Shown here: one piece after another, positions 54,117 to 63,476 of the stretch
How positions within the stretch are numbered: the first letter of the stretch is position 1
Layout of the letters: every line of letters begins with the position of its first letter
Source of the DNA: Actinacidiphila alni
GTDB taxonomy: Bacteria; Actinomycetota; Actinomycetes; Streptomycetales; Streptomycetaceae
Reading direction: 5' to 3'
DNA: 64,000 nt
Assembly (NCBI RefSeq): GCF_900112845.1
Contig: NZ_FONG01000020.1
Span: forward strand, 1-64,000
Translations under genes and position numbers: made by a program
Notes under the pieces: generated by a model
What the model was told of the DNA's origin: nothing
The model's database searches: none
What the model saw: only the letters and a program-made list of their open reading frames with translations

Positions 54117-54976
54117 ACGCGCTCAGCCGTTCCGCGGAAGGTGAACAGCCCTGTCGGCCGCACGAGCAGCACCAGGGACAGGATCACGAAGAGTGAGGTC
54201 AGGTGGTAACTGGCGGCGATGTGCTGGTCGGTGAACGTCATGACGAAGCCGGCCACGACCGCCCCGCCGACCGCGCCGAAGAGGCTGCCGAGGCCGCCGA
54301 TGACGGCGCCGACCAGGCTCAGCACCAGCAGGGTCGGCGCGACATCGACCGAGACGCTGCCGAGCGACGCCTGGAAGACGCCCCCGATGACCAGGCAGGC
54401 GCTGGAGACGACCCAGGCGAGCAGTTCGAAGCGCATCGTGCGGACGCCGTAGACCTCCGCCAGTTCGTGGTCGAAGGAGACCGCGGACAGATGGTGTCCG
54501 ATGAGGGTGCGGTCGAACAGGAACCACATCACGATCACCAGCAGCAGCGACAGGCCGATGACCAGCAGCCGCTGCTTGGACGTCTCGTAGGAGCCGATCG
54601 AGACCGAGCCGTGGATCCAGGGCTGGACGATCGACGGCTCTCCCCCGAACCACGTCCGGGTGAGGAAGTTCAGCAGCAGGCCGAAGCCGAGGGTGGCCAG
54701 CGTCAGTCCGATGACCGGTACCTTTTTCCGCTGCGCCGGCACGATCGCGACGACGTAGCACAGGGCGCCGAGGATTCCGCCCGCCAGGATGGTGAGCAGG
54801 ACACCGACTCCGCTGTTGTGCGTCCCCCACGAGGCGCACGCGGCGCCGGCGAAGACGCAGAAATTGCCCGCGCCGAAGTTGACGACTCCGCTCACCCGGA
54901 ACACCAGACTGACCGCCAGGACCAGCGGAATCAGCACCGCCGCCTGCGACAGGCCGGTCACTACCAGCGAGATCAT
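54113..54976 (-). CDS. livH: Branched-chain-type ABC transporter permease (LivH)
   Basis: A 287-residue membrane protein with about eight helices and the LivH motif SLVFRVSGVVNFGAGNF near residues 23-39 and GALCYVVAIVPAQRKK near 70. It is the first gene of the importer unit. Its neighbours are acyl-CoA enzymes rather than amino-acid genes, so the cargo is probably the acid degraded by the island. Island operator 8 lies 44 bp upstream. Confidence 0.92.
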   Translation of the reverse strand: MISLVVTGLSQAAVLIPLVLAVSLVFRVSGVVNFGAGNFCVFAGAACASWGTHNSGVGVLLTILAGGILGALCYVVAIVPAQRKKVPVIGLTLATLGFGLLLNFLTRTWFGGEPSIVQPWIHGSVSIGSYETSKQRLLVIGLSLLLVIVMWFLFDRTLIGHHLSAVSFDHELAEVYGVRTMRFELLAWVVSSACLVIGGVFQASLGSVSVDVAPTLLVLSLVGAVIGGLGSLFGAVGGAVVAGFVMTFTDQHIAASYHLTSLFVILSLVLLVRPTGLFTFRGTAERV

Positions 54977-55019
54977 CGCGCTCTCCCTTGTGACTCGGAA
55001 ACGGCCCCGTCAAGATTCC

Positions 55020-55032
55020 TTCACATGGCTAA
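55020..55032 (-). promoter_or_regulatory. Island operator, site 8 (TTAGC-CAT-GTGAA)
   Basis: A motif copy upstream of livH in the region divergent from the VOC gene. Confidence 0.74.
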
Positions 55033-55121
55033 CTTGTATGAGACTGAGGTTCCCCGGCACACCTGTCAATGGGTTGTCGGAAACCTTTCGCGTCGACCCG
55101 CACGGGCGCTGACACATTTAC

Positions 55122-55134
55122 TTAGCATAGTGTA
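55122..55134 (+). promoter_or_regulatory. Island operator, site 9 (TTAGC-ATA-GTGTA)
   Basis: A motif copy 48 bp before the VOC gene. Like the 35.8-kb divergent region, this one has one site per direction. Confidence 0.72.
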
Positions 55135-55181
55135 ATGTTCGTCGCCCGACCATGCTTGCGTCCGCAGAGAGGTGCGTTGCC

Positions 55182-55691
55182 ATGACGACCGAGCCGCTGC
55201 TCCGGCTGTACCACACCGGGATCATTGTCGACAGCCTCGACAAGGCGATGGCGGCCATGGGCGACGCCCTGCGCCTGGACTGGGCGCCGCCGCTGACCTC
55301 CACGGTGCCGCTGGAGTGCCCGGACGGCGTCGTCGGGCGGGAGGTCCGCTTCGCCTACTCGCTCCAGGGGCCGCACTTCGTCGAGCTGCTGGAGCAGATC
55401 GACCCGGCGCCGTACGTGAATGTCACCGGCGGCCGGCGGGTGCACCACCTCGGCTACTACACCGACGACCTGCGCGCCGCGGCGGCCTCCCTGGAGGCCA
55501 AGGGGTACCGGCGCGAGCTGAACGGCGTCGCCGCGGACGGCGGCATCGGCCGCGCCACCTTCCACTACAACCCCGAGTCGCCCGGCATGTGGATCGAGCT
55601 GGTCTCGCACGAGGTGGCCGAGGAGATCGACGGCTGGATCGCCGAGGCCGCCGCCGCCAAGAACGTCCCGTACGTCTCGCCGTTCGCATGA
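55182..55691 (+). CDS. VOC-family protein (glyoxalase/methylmalonyl-CoA epimerase-like)
   Basis: A 169-residue vicinal-oxygen-chelate protein of two beta-alpha-beta-beta-beta modules: RLYHTGIIVDSLDKAM (first His) at residues 9-24, FVELLEQID (Glu) near 65, VHHLGYYTDDL (His) near 88, and MWIELVSHE (Glu) near 137. Four metal ligands are thus present. Epimerase, lyase or dioxygenase reactions are possible; with acyl-CoA genes around it an epimerase is plausible. The ATG at 55182 follows AGAGGTG. Confidence 0.86.
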   Translation: MTTEPLLRLYHTGIIVDSLDKAMAAMGDALRLDWAPPLTSTVPLECPDGVVGREVRFAYSLQGPHFVELLEQIDPAPYVNVTGGRRVHHLGYYTDDLRAAAASLEAKGYRRELNGVAADGGIGRATFHYNPESPGMWIELVSHEVAEEIDGWIAEAAAAKNVPYVSPFA

Positions 55692-56860
55692 GCGGGCCGC
55701 TGGCGGATCTGCACATCCTCGACCTGTCGACGTACGTGGCCGGCCCGTCGGCGACGATGACGCTCGCACAGCTCGGCGCGGACGTCGTCCGCGTGGACCC
55801 GCTCGGCGGGGCGACGGACACCCGGCGGCTGCCGCTCGGCGCGGACGGCACCAGCCTGTACTGGGCCGGTCTGAACAAGGGCAAGCGCTCGGTCGAGCTG
55901 GATCTGCGCTCGGAGTCCGGCCGGGACGTGGTCCGTTCGCTGCTCGCGGCGCCCGGCGACGGCCACGGGCTGCTGGTCACCAACGCGGTCGGACAGTCGT
56001 GGCTCGATCACCGCGAACTCCGGCGGGTCAGGTCCGACGTGATCGTGGCCCGTATCGGCGGGCGCGGCGACGGGCGTCCGGCCGTCGACTACACCATCAA
56101 CTCCGAGGTGGGGCTGCCCTGGCTGACCGGTCCGGTGGACTCCGCTCGCCCGGTCAACCACGTACTGCCCGCCTGGGACCTGCTCACCGGCCTGCACATC
56201 GCGCTCGCGCTGCTGGCCGCGCACCGCGAGCGCACGGCCACCGGACGGGGCCGGCTCATCGAGGTCGGTCTCGCCGATGTCGCCGCGGCGACCATGGCGC
56301 ACCTCGGCTTCGTCGCCGACGCGGTGGTCAACGGGCCGGGACGGCTGCGCGACGGCAACTACCTGTACGGCAGCTACGGTTGCGACTTCGCGACCGGCGA
56401 CGGCCGCCGGGTCATGGTGGTCGCCCTGACGGCCCGTCACTGGGACACGCTGGTCGAGCTGACGGGGACCCGGGCCGTCCTGGACAGCCTCCAGCGCGCC
56501 CTCGACACGGACTTCGGCGACGAAGGGGCGCGCTACGCGCACCGCGACCTGATCTCGGCGGTCCTCGCACCCTGGTTCTCCGCCCGCACCCATGCCGAGG
56601 CGGTCGCCGCGCTCGACGCCGGCCGTGTGCTGTGGGGCGACTACCGCACCCTCGGCGAATTCGTCACCGATCCGCTGGTCACCGCCAACGACCTCTTCCA
56701 CCAGGTGGATCAGCCGGGTGTCGGCGTCTTCCCGACGCCGGGCCCGGTGGCCAGGTCCGCCGGCTGGGGGCTCGGCGAGCCCGTACCGGCGCCGCGGCTC
56801 GGCGCCGACAACGACACGGTCCTGCGCGAGTGGCTGCGGACGGAAAGCGGGCGGGCATGA
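55688..56860 (+). CDS. CaiB/BaiF-family CoA transferase
   Basis: A 390-residue class III CoA transferase. It has LHILDLSTYVAGPSATMTLAQLGADVVRVD at the N terminus, AGLNKGKRSVELDL near 60, the catalytic Asp in VDYTINSEVGLPWLTG near 137, and RGRLIEVGLADVAAA near 188. The ATG at 55688 overlaps the VOC gene stop (ATGA), and its own stop overlaps the next ATG. It is the third CoA transferase of the island. Confidence 0.9.
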   Translation: MSGPLADLHILDLSTYVAGPSATMTLAQLGADVVRVDPLGGATDTRRLPLGADGTSLYWAGLNKGKRSVELDLRSESGRDVVRSLLAAPGDGHGLLVTNAVGQSWLDHRELRRVRSDVIVARIGGRGDGRPAVDYTINSEVGLPWLTGPVDSARPVNHVLPAWDLLTGLHIALALLAAHRERTATGRGRLIEVGLADVAAATMAHLGFVADAVVNGPGRLRDGNYLYGSYGCDFATGDGRRVMVVALTARHWDTLVELTGTRAVLDSLQRALDTDFGDEGARYAHRDLISAVLAPWFSARTHAEAVAALDAGRVLWGDYRTLGEFVTDPLVTANDLFHQVDQPGVGVFPTPGPVARSAGWGLGEPVPAPRLGADNDTVLREWLRTESGRA

Positions 56861-57639
56861 CGACGGACCGGCTCTTCCTCACCTTCACCCATCTCACCGA
56901 CGCCACCCGGCACGCCGAGTACAACGCCTGGCACCAGCTCGACCACCTGCCGGAGAACCGCCTGCTGCCGGGCGTCGCCTGGGGCGACCGCTGGGTTCGT
57001 ACCCCGGGGTGCGCGGCGGCCGGCCATGTCGGCGACCCGGCCTTCGCGCCGGTCCAATACGCGGTCGCCTACGGTTTCCGGCACCCGCTGGAGACCGCGC
57101 TGCGGGACTGGACGGACCTCAATCAGCGGGCCCTGTGGTGGGGGCGCCGCCCCGAACTGGCCTGGACCCGGCGGCAGCCGGCCGGTTTCTTCCACCCGGT
57201 CAAGGACTACGCGGCGCCCCGGGTGCTCGTCGCGCCCGCGGCGCTGCCGCACCGGCCGCACCGAGGTGTCCATCTCACGCTGTCCAGGACGGCCGCGCCC
57301 GACACCGCGGCCGGCGCCGCGTATTTCGCGGCGCTCGACCGGCAGGTGGTCCCCGCGCTGCTGGCGGTCCCGGGTGTCGCGGGCGCGGCGACCTACCGGT
57401 TCGCCGAGGGCGCCGCCGCCTTCGGGGCGCAGGGCCCCGAAGCCGACGGCGGTCTGACGCTCCGCCTGCTGTATCTCGACGGCGACGTCCTGGAAACGAG
57501 CGCGGCCGTCGAGCGGGCGCGTCCTGACTGGATCGGGCGGGGCAGCGCGGCCGGCGACGTGGAGCACGTCCTGCTCAGCACCCCGCTGCTGTCAATCCGT
57601 CCGTGGGAGTGGGACTGGTTCGACGGCGACCGCATGTGA
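56857..57639 (+). CDS. Uncharacterised protein, probable dimeric alpha/beta-barrel (EthD/Dabb-like)
   Basis: A 260-residue protein of unclear function. The N-terminal part, FLTFTHLTDATRHAEYNAWHQLDHLPENRLLPGV (residues 7-40), looks like an EthD-type ferredoxin-like strand-helix with a His-rich pocket, and the second half may repeat the fold. It is coupled to the CoA transferase gene. Its last 48 bases overlap the 3' end of the MFS gene on the other strand, which is uncommon here. Confidence 0.65.
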   Translation: MTTDRLFLTFTHLTDATRHAEYNAWHQLDHLPENRLLPGVAWGDRWVRTPGCAAAGHVGDPAFAPVQYAVAYGFRHPLETALRDWTDLNQRALWWGRRPELAWTRRQPAGFFHPVKDYAAPRVLVAPAALPHRPHRGVHLTLSRTAAPDTAAGAAYFAALDRQVVPALLAVPGVAGAATYRFAEGAAAFGAQGPEADGGLTLRLLYLDGDVLETSAAVERARPDWIGRGSAAGDVEHVLLSTPLLSIRPWEWDWFDGDRM

Positions 57640-59085
57640 GGCGGTTCGCCGGCGGCGGCTCGGCACGCAGCCGCTGACCACGACGGAGGCCACGCAGGTG
57701 CCGGCGCAGGCGAGCGCCGCCCAGGCCAGCCCGGTGGAGGTGGTCTGTCCCCCCGGTCCCGCGGCGGCGCCGACCAGCGCCGCGGTGGCGGCGCTGCCGA
57801 CCGCGCCGCCGACCGCCCGCAGCAGGATGTTGACGCTCGTGGCGCTGCCGGTCTCGCCCGGCTCGACCGCGTCCACGATGAGCCCGGGCAGGGTGCCGAA
57901 GGTGGCCCCGGCGCCGCAGGACGTGAGCACGACCGATGCCAGCAGCAGCGACAGATGCCCGTCGACGCCGATCAGCATCAGCGGCCCGAGCGCGCCCACG
58001 ACTCCCCCGGCCGCCAGGGCGATCCGCCGGCCGCGCGCCCTGGCCAGGGCGGTCGCGCCCCTGCTGCTCAGGTAGTTGCAGACCGCGATCGGCGCCATCA
58101 CCACACCGATGGCGCTGAGTCCGAGCCCCACCCCGTACGAGGTGTCGCGGGGCGCGAGGCCGATGCGGGTGATGAGGACCGGGGTGTTGTACAGGCTCAC
58201 GCCCATCAGCAGACCGGTGAGATGCGCGGCGAGCACATCGCGCCGGGCGAACAGCCGCAGTTCCACCAGCGGGTGCGGGACGCGCAGTTCGAGCCGGATC
58301 CAGGCGAGCAGCAGGACGGCGGCGGCAGCGGCGAGCGCGGCCACGCCCGCGCTGGTCCAGCCCCACGCGTTGCCCTGGCTGATGGCCAGCAGCGCGCACG
58401 CGGTGGCGGCGATCAGGACGACCGCGCCGGGTACGTCGAGCCGCGGGTCGCCGTCCCGCGCCGCCACCGCGGGCAGGCCGCCGGCCACCGCGAGCGTGAC
58501 GAGCAGCGACAGCAGCGCGGCGCCGCCGTACGCCGCCCGCAGGCCGAGGTGATCGGCCACGAAGGTCGTCAGCGGATAGGCGGCGCCGACGCCGAGCGCG
58601 GTCGTGATCGACAGCAGCGCGATCAGGCGTGCCGTCGCGGGACCGGTGAACAGGTCGCGGGCGCAGGCGATGGTCATCGCGACCAGGGCCACCGCCACCC
58701 CTTGGAACGCGCGGCCGGTGAGAAAGACGCCGTACCGCGTCCCGAGGGCGGAGACGGCGCAGCCGAGCGTGACCAGCGCGCAGACGACGATCATCGCGGG
58801 TCTGCGCCGCCGCCCGTCCGCGAGCCGGCCGAGCAGCGGCGTCAGTGTGGCGCCGACGAGCAGGGTGATGGTGTACGACCACTGGGACGCCTCGGTGCCG
58901 ACGCCGAAGCTCTGCTGGACCTGCGGGACGAGCGGGCCGCCGAGGGTGACGACGGCCGCCGAGACCAGGGCGGCGCACACCAGCAGCGCCGACAGCGGCC
59001 GTCCGCGCAGGGCCGGCCGCGGCGCCCGGTCGTTCAGAGGGTCACCGTCAGCCTGTCCACCGACCGCATCTTCAGGCCCGCCCAC
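57592..59085 (-). CDS. MFS transporter, DHA2-like (14 helices)
   Basis: A protein of up to 497 residues with many hydrophobic helices. It has LLGRLADGRRRRPA (motif A) near residue 84 and FLTGRAFQGVAVALVAMTI near 120. The helix-1 DxTV motif of drug exporters is missing (VTLGGPLVPQVQQSFG instead). The GTG at 59085 lies inside the P450 gene, and the true start is uncertain because no ribosome site is clear. It is on the same strand as the P450-SDR unit and may export a pathway by-product or import the substrate. Confidence 0.8.
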   Translation of the reverse strand: MGGPEDAVGGQADGDPLNDRAPRPALRGRPLSALLVCAALVSAAVVTLGGPLVPQVQQSFGVGTEASQWSYTITLLVGATLTPLLGRLADGRRRRPAMIVVCALVTLGCAVSALGTRYGVFLTGRAFQGVAVALVAMTIACARDLFTGPATARLIALLSITTALGVGAAYPLTTFVADHLGLRAAYGGAALLSLLVTLAVAGGLPAVAARDGDPRLDVPGAVVLIAATACALLAISQGNAWGWTSAGVAALAAAAAVLLLAWIRLELRVPHPLVELRLFARRDVLAAHLTGLLMGVSLYNTPVLITRIGLAPRDTSYGVGLGLSAIGVVMAPIAVCNYLSSRGATALARARGRRIALAAGGVVGALGPLMLIGVDGHLSLLLASVVLTSCGAGATFGTLPGLIVDAVEPGETGSATSVNILLRAVGGAVGSAATAALVGAAAGPGGQTTSTGLAWAALACAGTCVASVVVSGCVPSRRRRTASHAVAVEPVPLPRTD

Positions 59086-60278
59086 CGGGGCGTGAAACCG
59101 TCGGCCAGACGCATGTCGGGGAATCGGTCGAGCAGTACGTTCGCGGCCATCTCCAGCTCGGACTTGGCGAGCATCGCGCCCAGGCAGAAGTGCCGTCCGG
59201 AGCCGAAGGCGAAGGTGTCGCCCGCGGCGGAGAAGGTCTTGGTGTGGTCGAGGTCGGGGCGGTGGAAGTCAAAGGTGTCGGGGTCGTGGAAACGGTCCTC
59301 GTCGCGGTTGGCGGACGCCATGAGCAGCATCACCAGGGTGCCCGCGGGCAGGTGGGCGCCGTGCAGGTCGACGTCCTGGGTGGTCTTGCGGCCGTTCATC
59401 TGTGACGGCGGGCTGATCCGCAGTGTCTCGCTGATCGCCGGGACGACCTGGGCGCGATCCTCCCGTACCTCCTCGAACAGCTCCCGTTCGCGCAGCAGAT
59501 AGGCGAACATGCTGGCCAGTGCCTTGCCCGTGGTCTCCGAGCCCGCGTTGAGCAACTGCGTGACGTGGGTGAGGATTTCGAGGTCGTCCAGCCGTTCGCC
59601 GTCGATCTCGGCGGTGATCAGGCCGGAGATGAGGTCCTCGCCGAGGTGCGAGCGGCGGTCCTCGACGACGGGGGCGAGGTACTCCCACAGTTCCTTGGTC
59701 GCGCGCCGGCCGCGCTCGTCGATCTCCGGGTCGCGGGCCAGATTGCCGAGGAAGGCGACATGGCGGCTGTACCAGTCGAAGAAGCGGTCGTAGTCGCTGT
59801 GCGGCAGCCCGAGCATGTCGGTGATCACGTACACCGGGAGGTAGTAGCCGAAGTCGGCCAGCAGGTCGACGGTGTCGCCCGGCCGGAAGCCGCGGACGAT
59901 GTGCTCGGACGCGGAGGTGACCGAGCGGTCCAGGATCGTGGCCACGTTGCGCGCGATGACCGGCGCCCATTTCTCCAGGCCCTTGCCGCGGAAGTAGGGC
60001 GTCACCAGGGCCTTCTTGCGGCTGTGCTCGGCCCCGTCCATCTGCAGCATCGAGCGTCCGAACACCGGCTGGAGGCTGACCTCGTAGTTCTGTGTGGAGA
60101 ACAGCGGGTTGCGGTAGGCGAATCCGACGTCGGCGTGCTTGCTGATCAGATAGCCCTGGTAGCCGTCGTCCCAGTGGACCGGGTCCTCGGCGCGCAGTCT
60201 GCGGTAGAAGGCGTCGGGGTCGGCGGCGACCTCGGCGGACAGGAATCCGGGCAGGGCCCGCGCGGTGGTGCTGGTCAT
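59034..60278 (-). CDS. Cytochrome P450
   Basis: A 414-residue soluble bacterial P450 monooxygenase. I-helix NAGSETTGKAL is near residue 251, the ExxR motif is ISETLR near 289, and the heme loop FGSGRHFCLGAMLAKSE (Cys near 365) is complete. The ATG at 60278 overlaps the SDR stop (ATGA). Electrons probably come from the ferredoxins and reductase at 36.9-39.6 kb. It likely hydroxylates the island substrate, with the coupled SDR oxidising the alcohol. Confidence 0.94.
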   Translation of the reverse strand: MTSTTARALPGFLSAEVAADPDAFYRRLRAEDPVHWDDGYQGYLISKHADVGFAYRNPLFSTQNYEVSLQPVFGRSMLQMDGAEHSRKKALVTPYFRGKGLEKWAPVIARNVATILDRSVTSASEHIVRGFRPGDTVDLLADFGYYLPVYVITDMLGLPHSDYDRFFDWYSRHVAFLGNLARDPEIDERGRRATKELWEYLAPVVEDRRSHLGEDLISGLITAEIDGERLDDLEILTHVTQLLNAGSETTGKALASMFAYLLRERELFEEVREDRAQVVPAISETLRISPPSQMNGRKTTQDVDLHGAHLPAGTLVMLLMASANRDEDRFHDPDTFDFHRPDLDHTKTFSAAGDTFAFGSGRHFCLGAMLAKSELEMAANVLLDRFPDMRLADGFTPRWAGLKMRSVDRLTVTL

Positions 60279-61114
60279 CGTGCTGTCGCCTCCTGCGCGA
60301 TCTCGTCGAGTCGGTATCCGGGCGTGCCTCCGGTGAGCGGCATGACGGTCAGCGAGAGGCCGCCGTCGACGGGCAGGTCGACGCCGGTGATGTGTCCGGC
60401 GCGCGGTCCTGCCAGGAAGAGCACCGCTTCGGCGATGTCCTGGGCGCGTGCGATCTTCCGCATGGGCGAGACCGCCTCGCGGTAGCGGCGGTTGGCCCGT
60501 GCCGCGGCGTCGCGCGCGTCGCCGAACGATCCGCGGGTGAGCCCGGTGTCGGTGGGGCCCGGCGAGACGCAGTTGGCGCGGATGCCGTGGCGGCCCCATT
60601 CGACCGCCATCTGCTGGATCATCATCTTCAGCGCCGCCTTGCTCGCGCTGTACATCCCCAGCGGCGGCGTCGGGTGGGTCGCGGAGATCGACGCCGTGGC
60701 GACGATCGCGCCCCGGGAGTCCCGCAGCGCCGGGAAGGCGGCGCGGGCCAGCAGGAAGGTGGCGCGCGTGTTGACGTCGAAGGTCCGCTGGTAGGTGTCG
60801 AGGCTGAGGTCTTCGAGGGCGTCGGCGGAGCTGATGCCGGCGTTGCTCACCAGGGCGTCGAGGCCGCCGAAGGCCGATACGGCCTGTTCCACCGCTTTGC
60901 CCGCCGCCGCCGGGTCTCCCAGGTCGACCACCAGCGGCAGGCATTCGGCCCCGGTGCCGCGCAGTTCGGCGGCGACCGCTTCGACGGACTCGGCGTCACG
61001 GTCCAGCAGCGCCAGGCGTACCGGTCCGGTCCCGGCGCTGTCCGCCGTGTGGGACGCGAGCGTCGCCACCGCCTGCCCGATCCCACTGCCCGCGCCCGTG
61101 ATGACGTATCGCAC
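60275..61114 (-). CDS. Short-chain dehydrogenase/reductase
   Basis: A 279-residue classical SDR. TGAGSGIGQAVA is at residues 6-17, NAGISSADAL near 95, a Ser in VATASISATHP near 145, and YSASKAAL (catalytic Tyr/Lys) near 164. The GTG at 61114, with GGGAGG six bases upstream, is better than the ATG at 61135. It is the first gene of the SDR-P450 unit, and the island operator is 22 bp upstream, directly over the likely promoter. Confidence 0.91.
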   Translation of the reverse strand: MRYVITGAGSGIGQAVATLASHTADSAGTGPVRLALLDRDAESVEAVAAELRGTGAECLPLVVDLGDPAAAGKAVEQAVSAFGGLDALVSNAGISSADALEDLSLDTYQRTFDVNTRATFLLARAAFPALRDSRGAIVATASISATHPTPPLGMYSASKAALKMMIQQMAVEWGRHGIRANCVSPGPTDTGLTRGSFGDARDAAARANRRYREAVSPMRKIARAQDIAEAVLFLAGPRAGHITGVDLPVDGGLSLTVMPLTGGTPGYRLDEIAQEATAR

Positions 61115-61135
61115 CGGAACCTCCCGATCATTCAT

Positions 61136-61148
61136 TTAGCGATGTGAA
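61136..61148 (-). promoter_or_regulatory. Island operator, site 10 (TTAGC-GAT-GTGAA)
   Basis: A motif copy immediately before the SDR-P450 unit. Confidence 0.72.
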
Positions 61149-61213
61149 ATAAGACGATAGGATCGGCGTCCGCCGCAGTCAAGGCGCATGTCAGCGGCCT
61201 TGCGGCGGCGCCC

Positions 61214-62461
61214 TCAGCCGGTGAGCCTGACCGGCATGGCGAGCGGTGTCCGCAGCGACCGGCCGCCCCACCGCAGCTCCGCCCCGGCCAGCCGCGCGCC
61301 CGGATACTCGCGGGCGAGCGTGCCGAACAGCGCCGTCGCCTCCATCCGGGCGAGCCCCGCGCCCAGACAGAAGTGCGGTCCGAGGCCGAGGGAGACGTGC
61401 GCGCGGCTGTCCGTACGCGCGATGTCCAGTTCGTCGGCGCGCTCGAAGACGTCCGGGTCGCGGTTGGCGGCGGCCAGCACACCGATCACGGTGTCACCGG
61501 CCTCGACCGGCACCCCGTCGATCTCCCGGCTCTCCTTGGCGACGTACGGCAGGAAGTGCGCCGGCGTGACGAAGCGGAGCAGTTCCTCCACCGCCGCCGG
61601 GACGCGCTCGGGCTCGGCGACGAGCAGGTCCCACTGGCCGGGGTGCCGCAGCAGTTCGAGCAGTCCGATGGCCAGCAGATTGCTGGTCGTCTCATGGCCG
61701 GCGAAGATCATCAGCGCCATCATCGCCATGGCTTCCTCGTGGGAGACCACACCCTTGCGCTCGGAGTCCAGCAGCGCCGCCACCAGGCCGGTCTCGGCCC
61801 CGGTGTCCCGCTGGCGCGCGACGAGGACGTCGATGTAGGCCATCAGTTTCCGGTACGCCTCGTCGGCCTCGATCGCCGCCCGCTCCGAGTCGGCGTTGAA
61901 TTTGTTCTCGGCGATCTTCTGCGCCCAGGAATGGACCATGTCGAGGTCGTCGATGGGGATGCCCAGCAGGTCGCCGAGGACCTGGAGCGGCAGCGAATAG
62001 GCGAATTTCTTGAAGTCGGCCTCGCCGCCGCCCTTCGCGAGCGCGGCCAGATTGCGCGCGACCCGTTCGTCGACCTTCGCCTGCATCTCGCGGGCCAGGC
62101 TGCGCGCCGAGAACGGCGGCTGCACCGTACGCCGCACCCGCGGGTGGTCCGGCGGGTCCATCCGCACCAGCTGGTGGAATTCGTGGTCGAGGACCCGCCC
62201 GAAGGCCGCGCTGCCGTGCGGGCCGAAGTCCCGCTTGGCGCGTTCGTAGCGCGCGGAGGTCTTGGTGCCCTGCCGGCTGTAGAGGATGTTGTTGTCCCCC
62301 AGCAGTTCCTGCACCCGCTCGTGGCGGCTGAGGATCACCATGTCGTCCTGTTTCCAGACCGGGATCTCCTCGCGGAGCCTGTTCCAGGTCGGGTACGGAT
62401 CCGCGAGCCTGCCGCCGTCGCCGGCCAGCAGCGCGCGTACGTCGTCCTGCAGCGAATTCAT
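61214..62461 (-). CDS. Cytochrome P450
   Basis: A 415-residue P450. I-helix MIFAGHETTSNLL is near residue 250, the ExxR motif is in AAVEELLRF near 288, and the heme loop LGLGPHFCLGAGLARME (Cys near 362) is complete. The ATG at 62461 follows GGAGGTG and overlaps the MDR reductase stop. It differs clearly from the P450 at 59034, so the island has two distinct intact hydroxylases. It is the last gene of a two-gene unit with the reductase gene at 62458. Confidence 0.94.
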   Translation of the reverse strand: MNSLQDDVRALLAGDGGRLADPYPTWNRLREEIPVWKQDDMVILSRHERVQELLGDNNILYSRQGTKTSARYERAKRDFGPHGSAAFGRVLDHEFHQLVRMDPPDHPRVRRTVQPPFSARSLAREMQAKVDERVARNLAALAKGGGEADFKKFAYSLPLQVLGDLLGIPIDDLDMVHSWAQKIAENKFNADSERAAIEADEAYRKLMAYIDVLVARQRDTGAETGLVAALLDSERKGVVSHEEAMAMMALMIFAGHETTSNLLAIGLLELLRHPGQWDLLVAEPERVPAAVEELLRFVTPAHFLPYVAKESREIDGVPVEAGDTVIGVLAAANRDPDVFERADELDIARTDSRAHVSLGLGPHFCLGAGLARMEATALFGTLAREYPGARLAGAELRWGGRSLRTPLAMPVRLTG

Positions 62462-63450
62462 GCCCGCACCTCCACGACGAGCTTGCCGACGGTACGGCCG
62501 CGCAGCAGGTCGGCGAAGGCCGCTCCGGCCGCGGCCAGCCCCGGGGCCTGCTGGATCTCCTGGTCGAGTGTGCCCGCCGCGATCATCTCCGCGAGGGCCT
62601 TGCGCGCCTGCGCGTTGTCCGCGGCGAAGTCGGCGGCGCGGAAGCCCTGGACGGTCAGCGAGCGGGTCACCAGCCGGAACCAGTTGTCCAGCGGCAGCGG
62701 CGGGACGACCGCGTCGGCGATGCCCGACATCTGCCCGCACAGCGCGACCCGGCCGAGCGGCCGCAGCCGTTCCACGAGCCGCGCGGACACCTCGCCCCAG
62801 ACGTTGTCGAAGACCGCGTGCACCCCGTCGGGCGCCCAGCGGTCGACCTCCGCCCGCCATTGCGGCGACCGGTGGTCCACGGCGCGCACACCGAGCCGGG
62901 CCAGCCCGGCCACCTTGTCGGGGCCGCCCACCACACCGAGCACCTCGGCGCCGCTCGCGGCGACGAGTTGGGCGGCGGCCTGGCCCACCCCGCCGAAGGC
63001 GCCGGTCACGACGACCTTCTCGCCCGGCCGGGGCCGCAGCACCCGCGTCACGCCGAAGTAGGCCGTCAGACCGGTCAGTCCGAGCAGTCCGACGGCGTGC
63101 CGCAGCGGTACACCGTCCGGCACGTCGTACGGCTCCGCGTCCGCCGCCGGTACGGTGACCGCGCTCGCCCAGGCGCCCGGGGCGAGCACGGTGTCCCCCA
63201 CGGCGAAGCGGTCGCTGCGGGTCGCGGTCACGGTGCCGACGACGCCCGCGGGCGGGACGAAGCCGGCACCCTCGGACCTCATGCGGATCCGCTGCGAGGG
63301 GTCGAGCGAGGCGTAGCCGACGCCGACGGTGATCTCGCCGTCGGCCGGTCCGGGCAGTTCGCGCGCGGCCACCTCGAACGAGGCGGCGGTGATGGGATCC
63401 GCGCCGTCATGGGTGAGCCGGACTTCGCTTACGGTGACCGACGCCGCCAT
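62458..63450 (-). CDS. MDR-family NADPH-dependent reductase (quinone oxidoreductase/PTGR-like)
   Basis: A 330-residue zinc-independent medium-chain reductase. It has YASLDPSQRIRM near 47, LGLTGLTAYFGVTRV near 123, the cofactor loop VVTGAFGGVGQAAAQL near 147, and LDNWFRLVTRSLTVQGF near 252, as in prostaglandin/curcumin-type enone reductases. It probably reduces an alpha,beta-unsaturated ketone. The ATG at 63450 (GGAGG upstream) is preferred to 63528. Island operator 11 lies 27 bp upstream. Confidence 0.9.
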   Translation of the reverse strand: MAASVTVSEVRLTHDGADPITAASFEVAARELPGPADGEITVGVGYASLDPSQRIRMRSEGAGFVPPAGVVGTVTATRSDRFAVGDTVLAPGAWASAVTVPAADAEPYDVPDGVPLRHAVGLLGLTGLTAYFGVTRVLRPRPGEKVVVTGAFGGVGQAAAQLVAASGAEVLGVVGGPDKVAGLARLGVRAVDHRSPQWRAEVDRWAPDGVHAVFDNVWGEVSARLVERLRPLGRVALCGQMSGIADAVVPPLPLDNWFRLVTRSLTVQGFRAADFAADNAQARKALAEMIAAGTLDQEIQQAPGLAAAGAAFADLLRGRTVGKLVVEVRA

Positions 63451-63476
63451 GCGACCTCCTTCGCTTGCACGGTAAT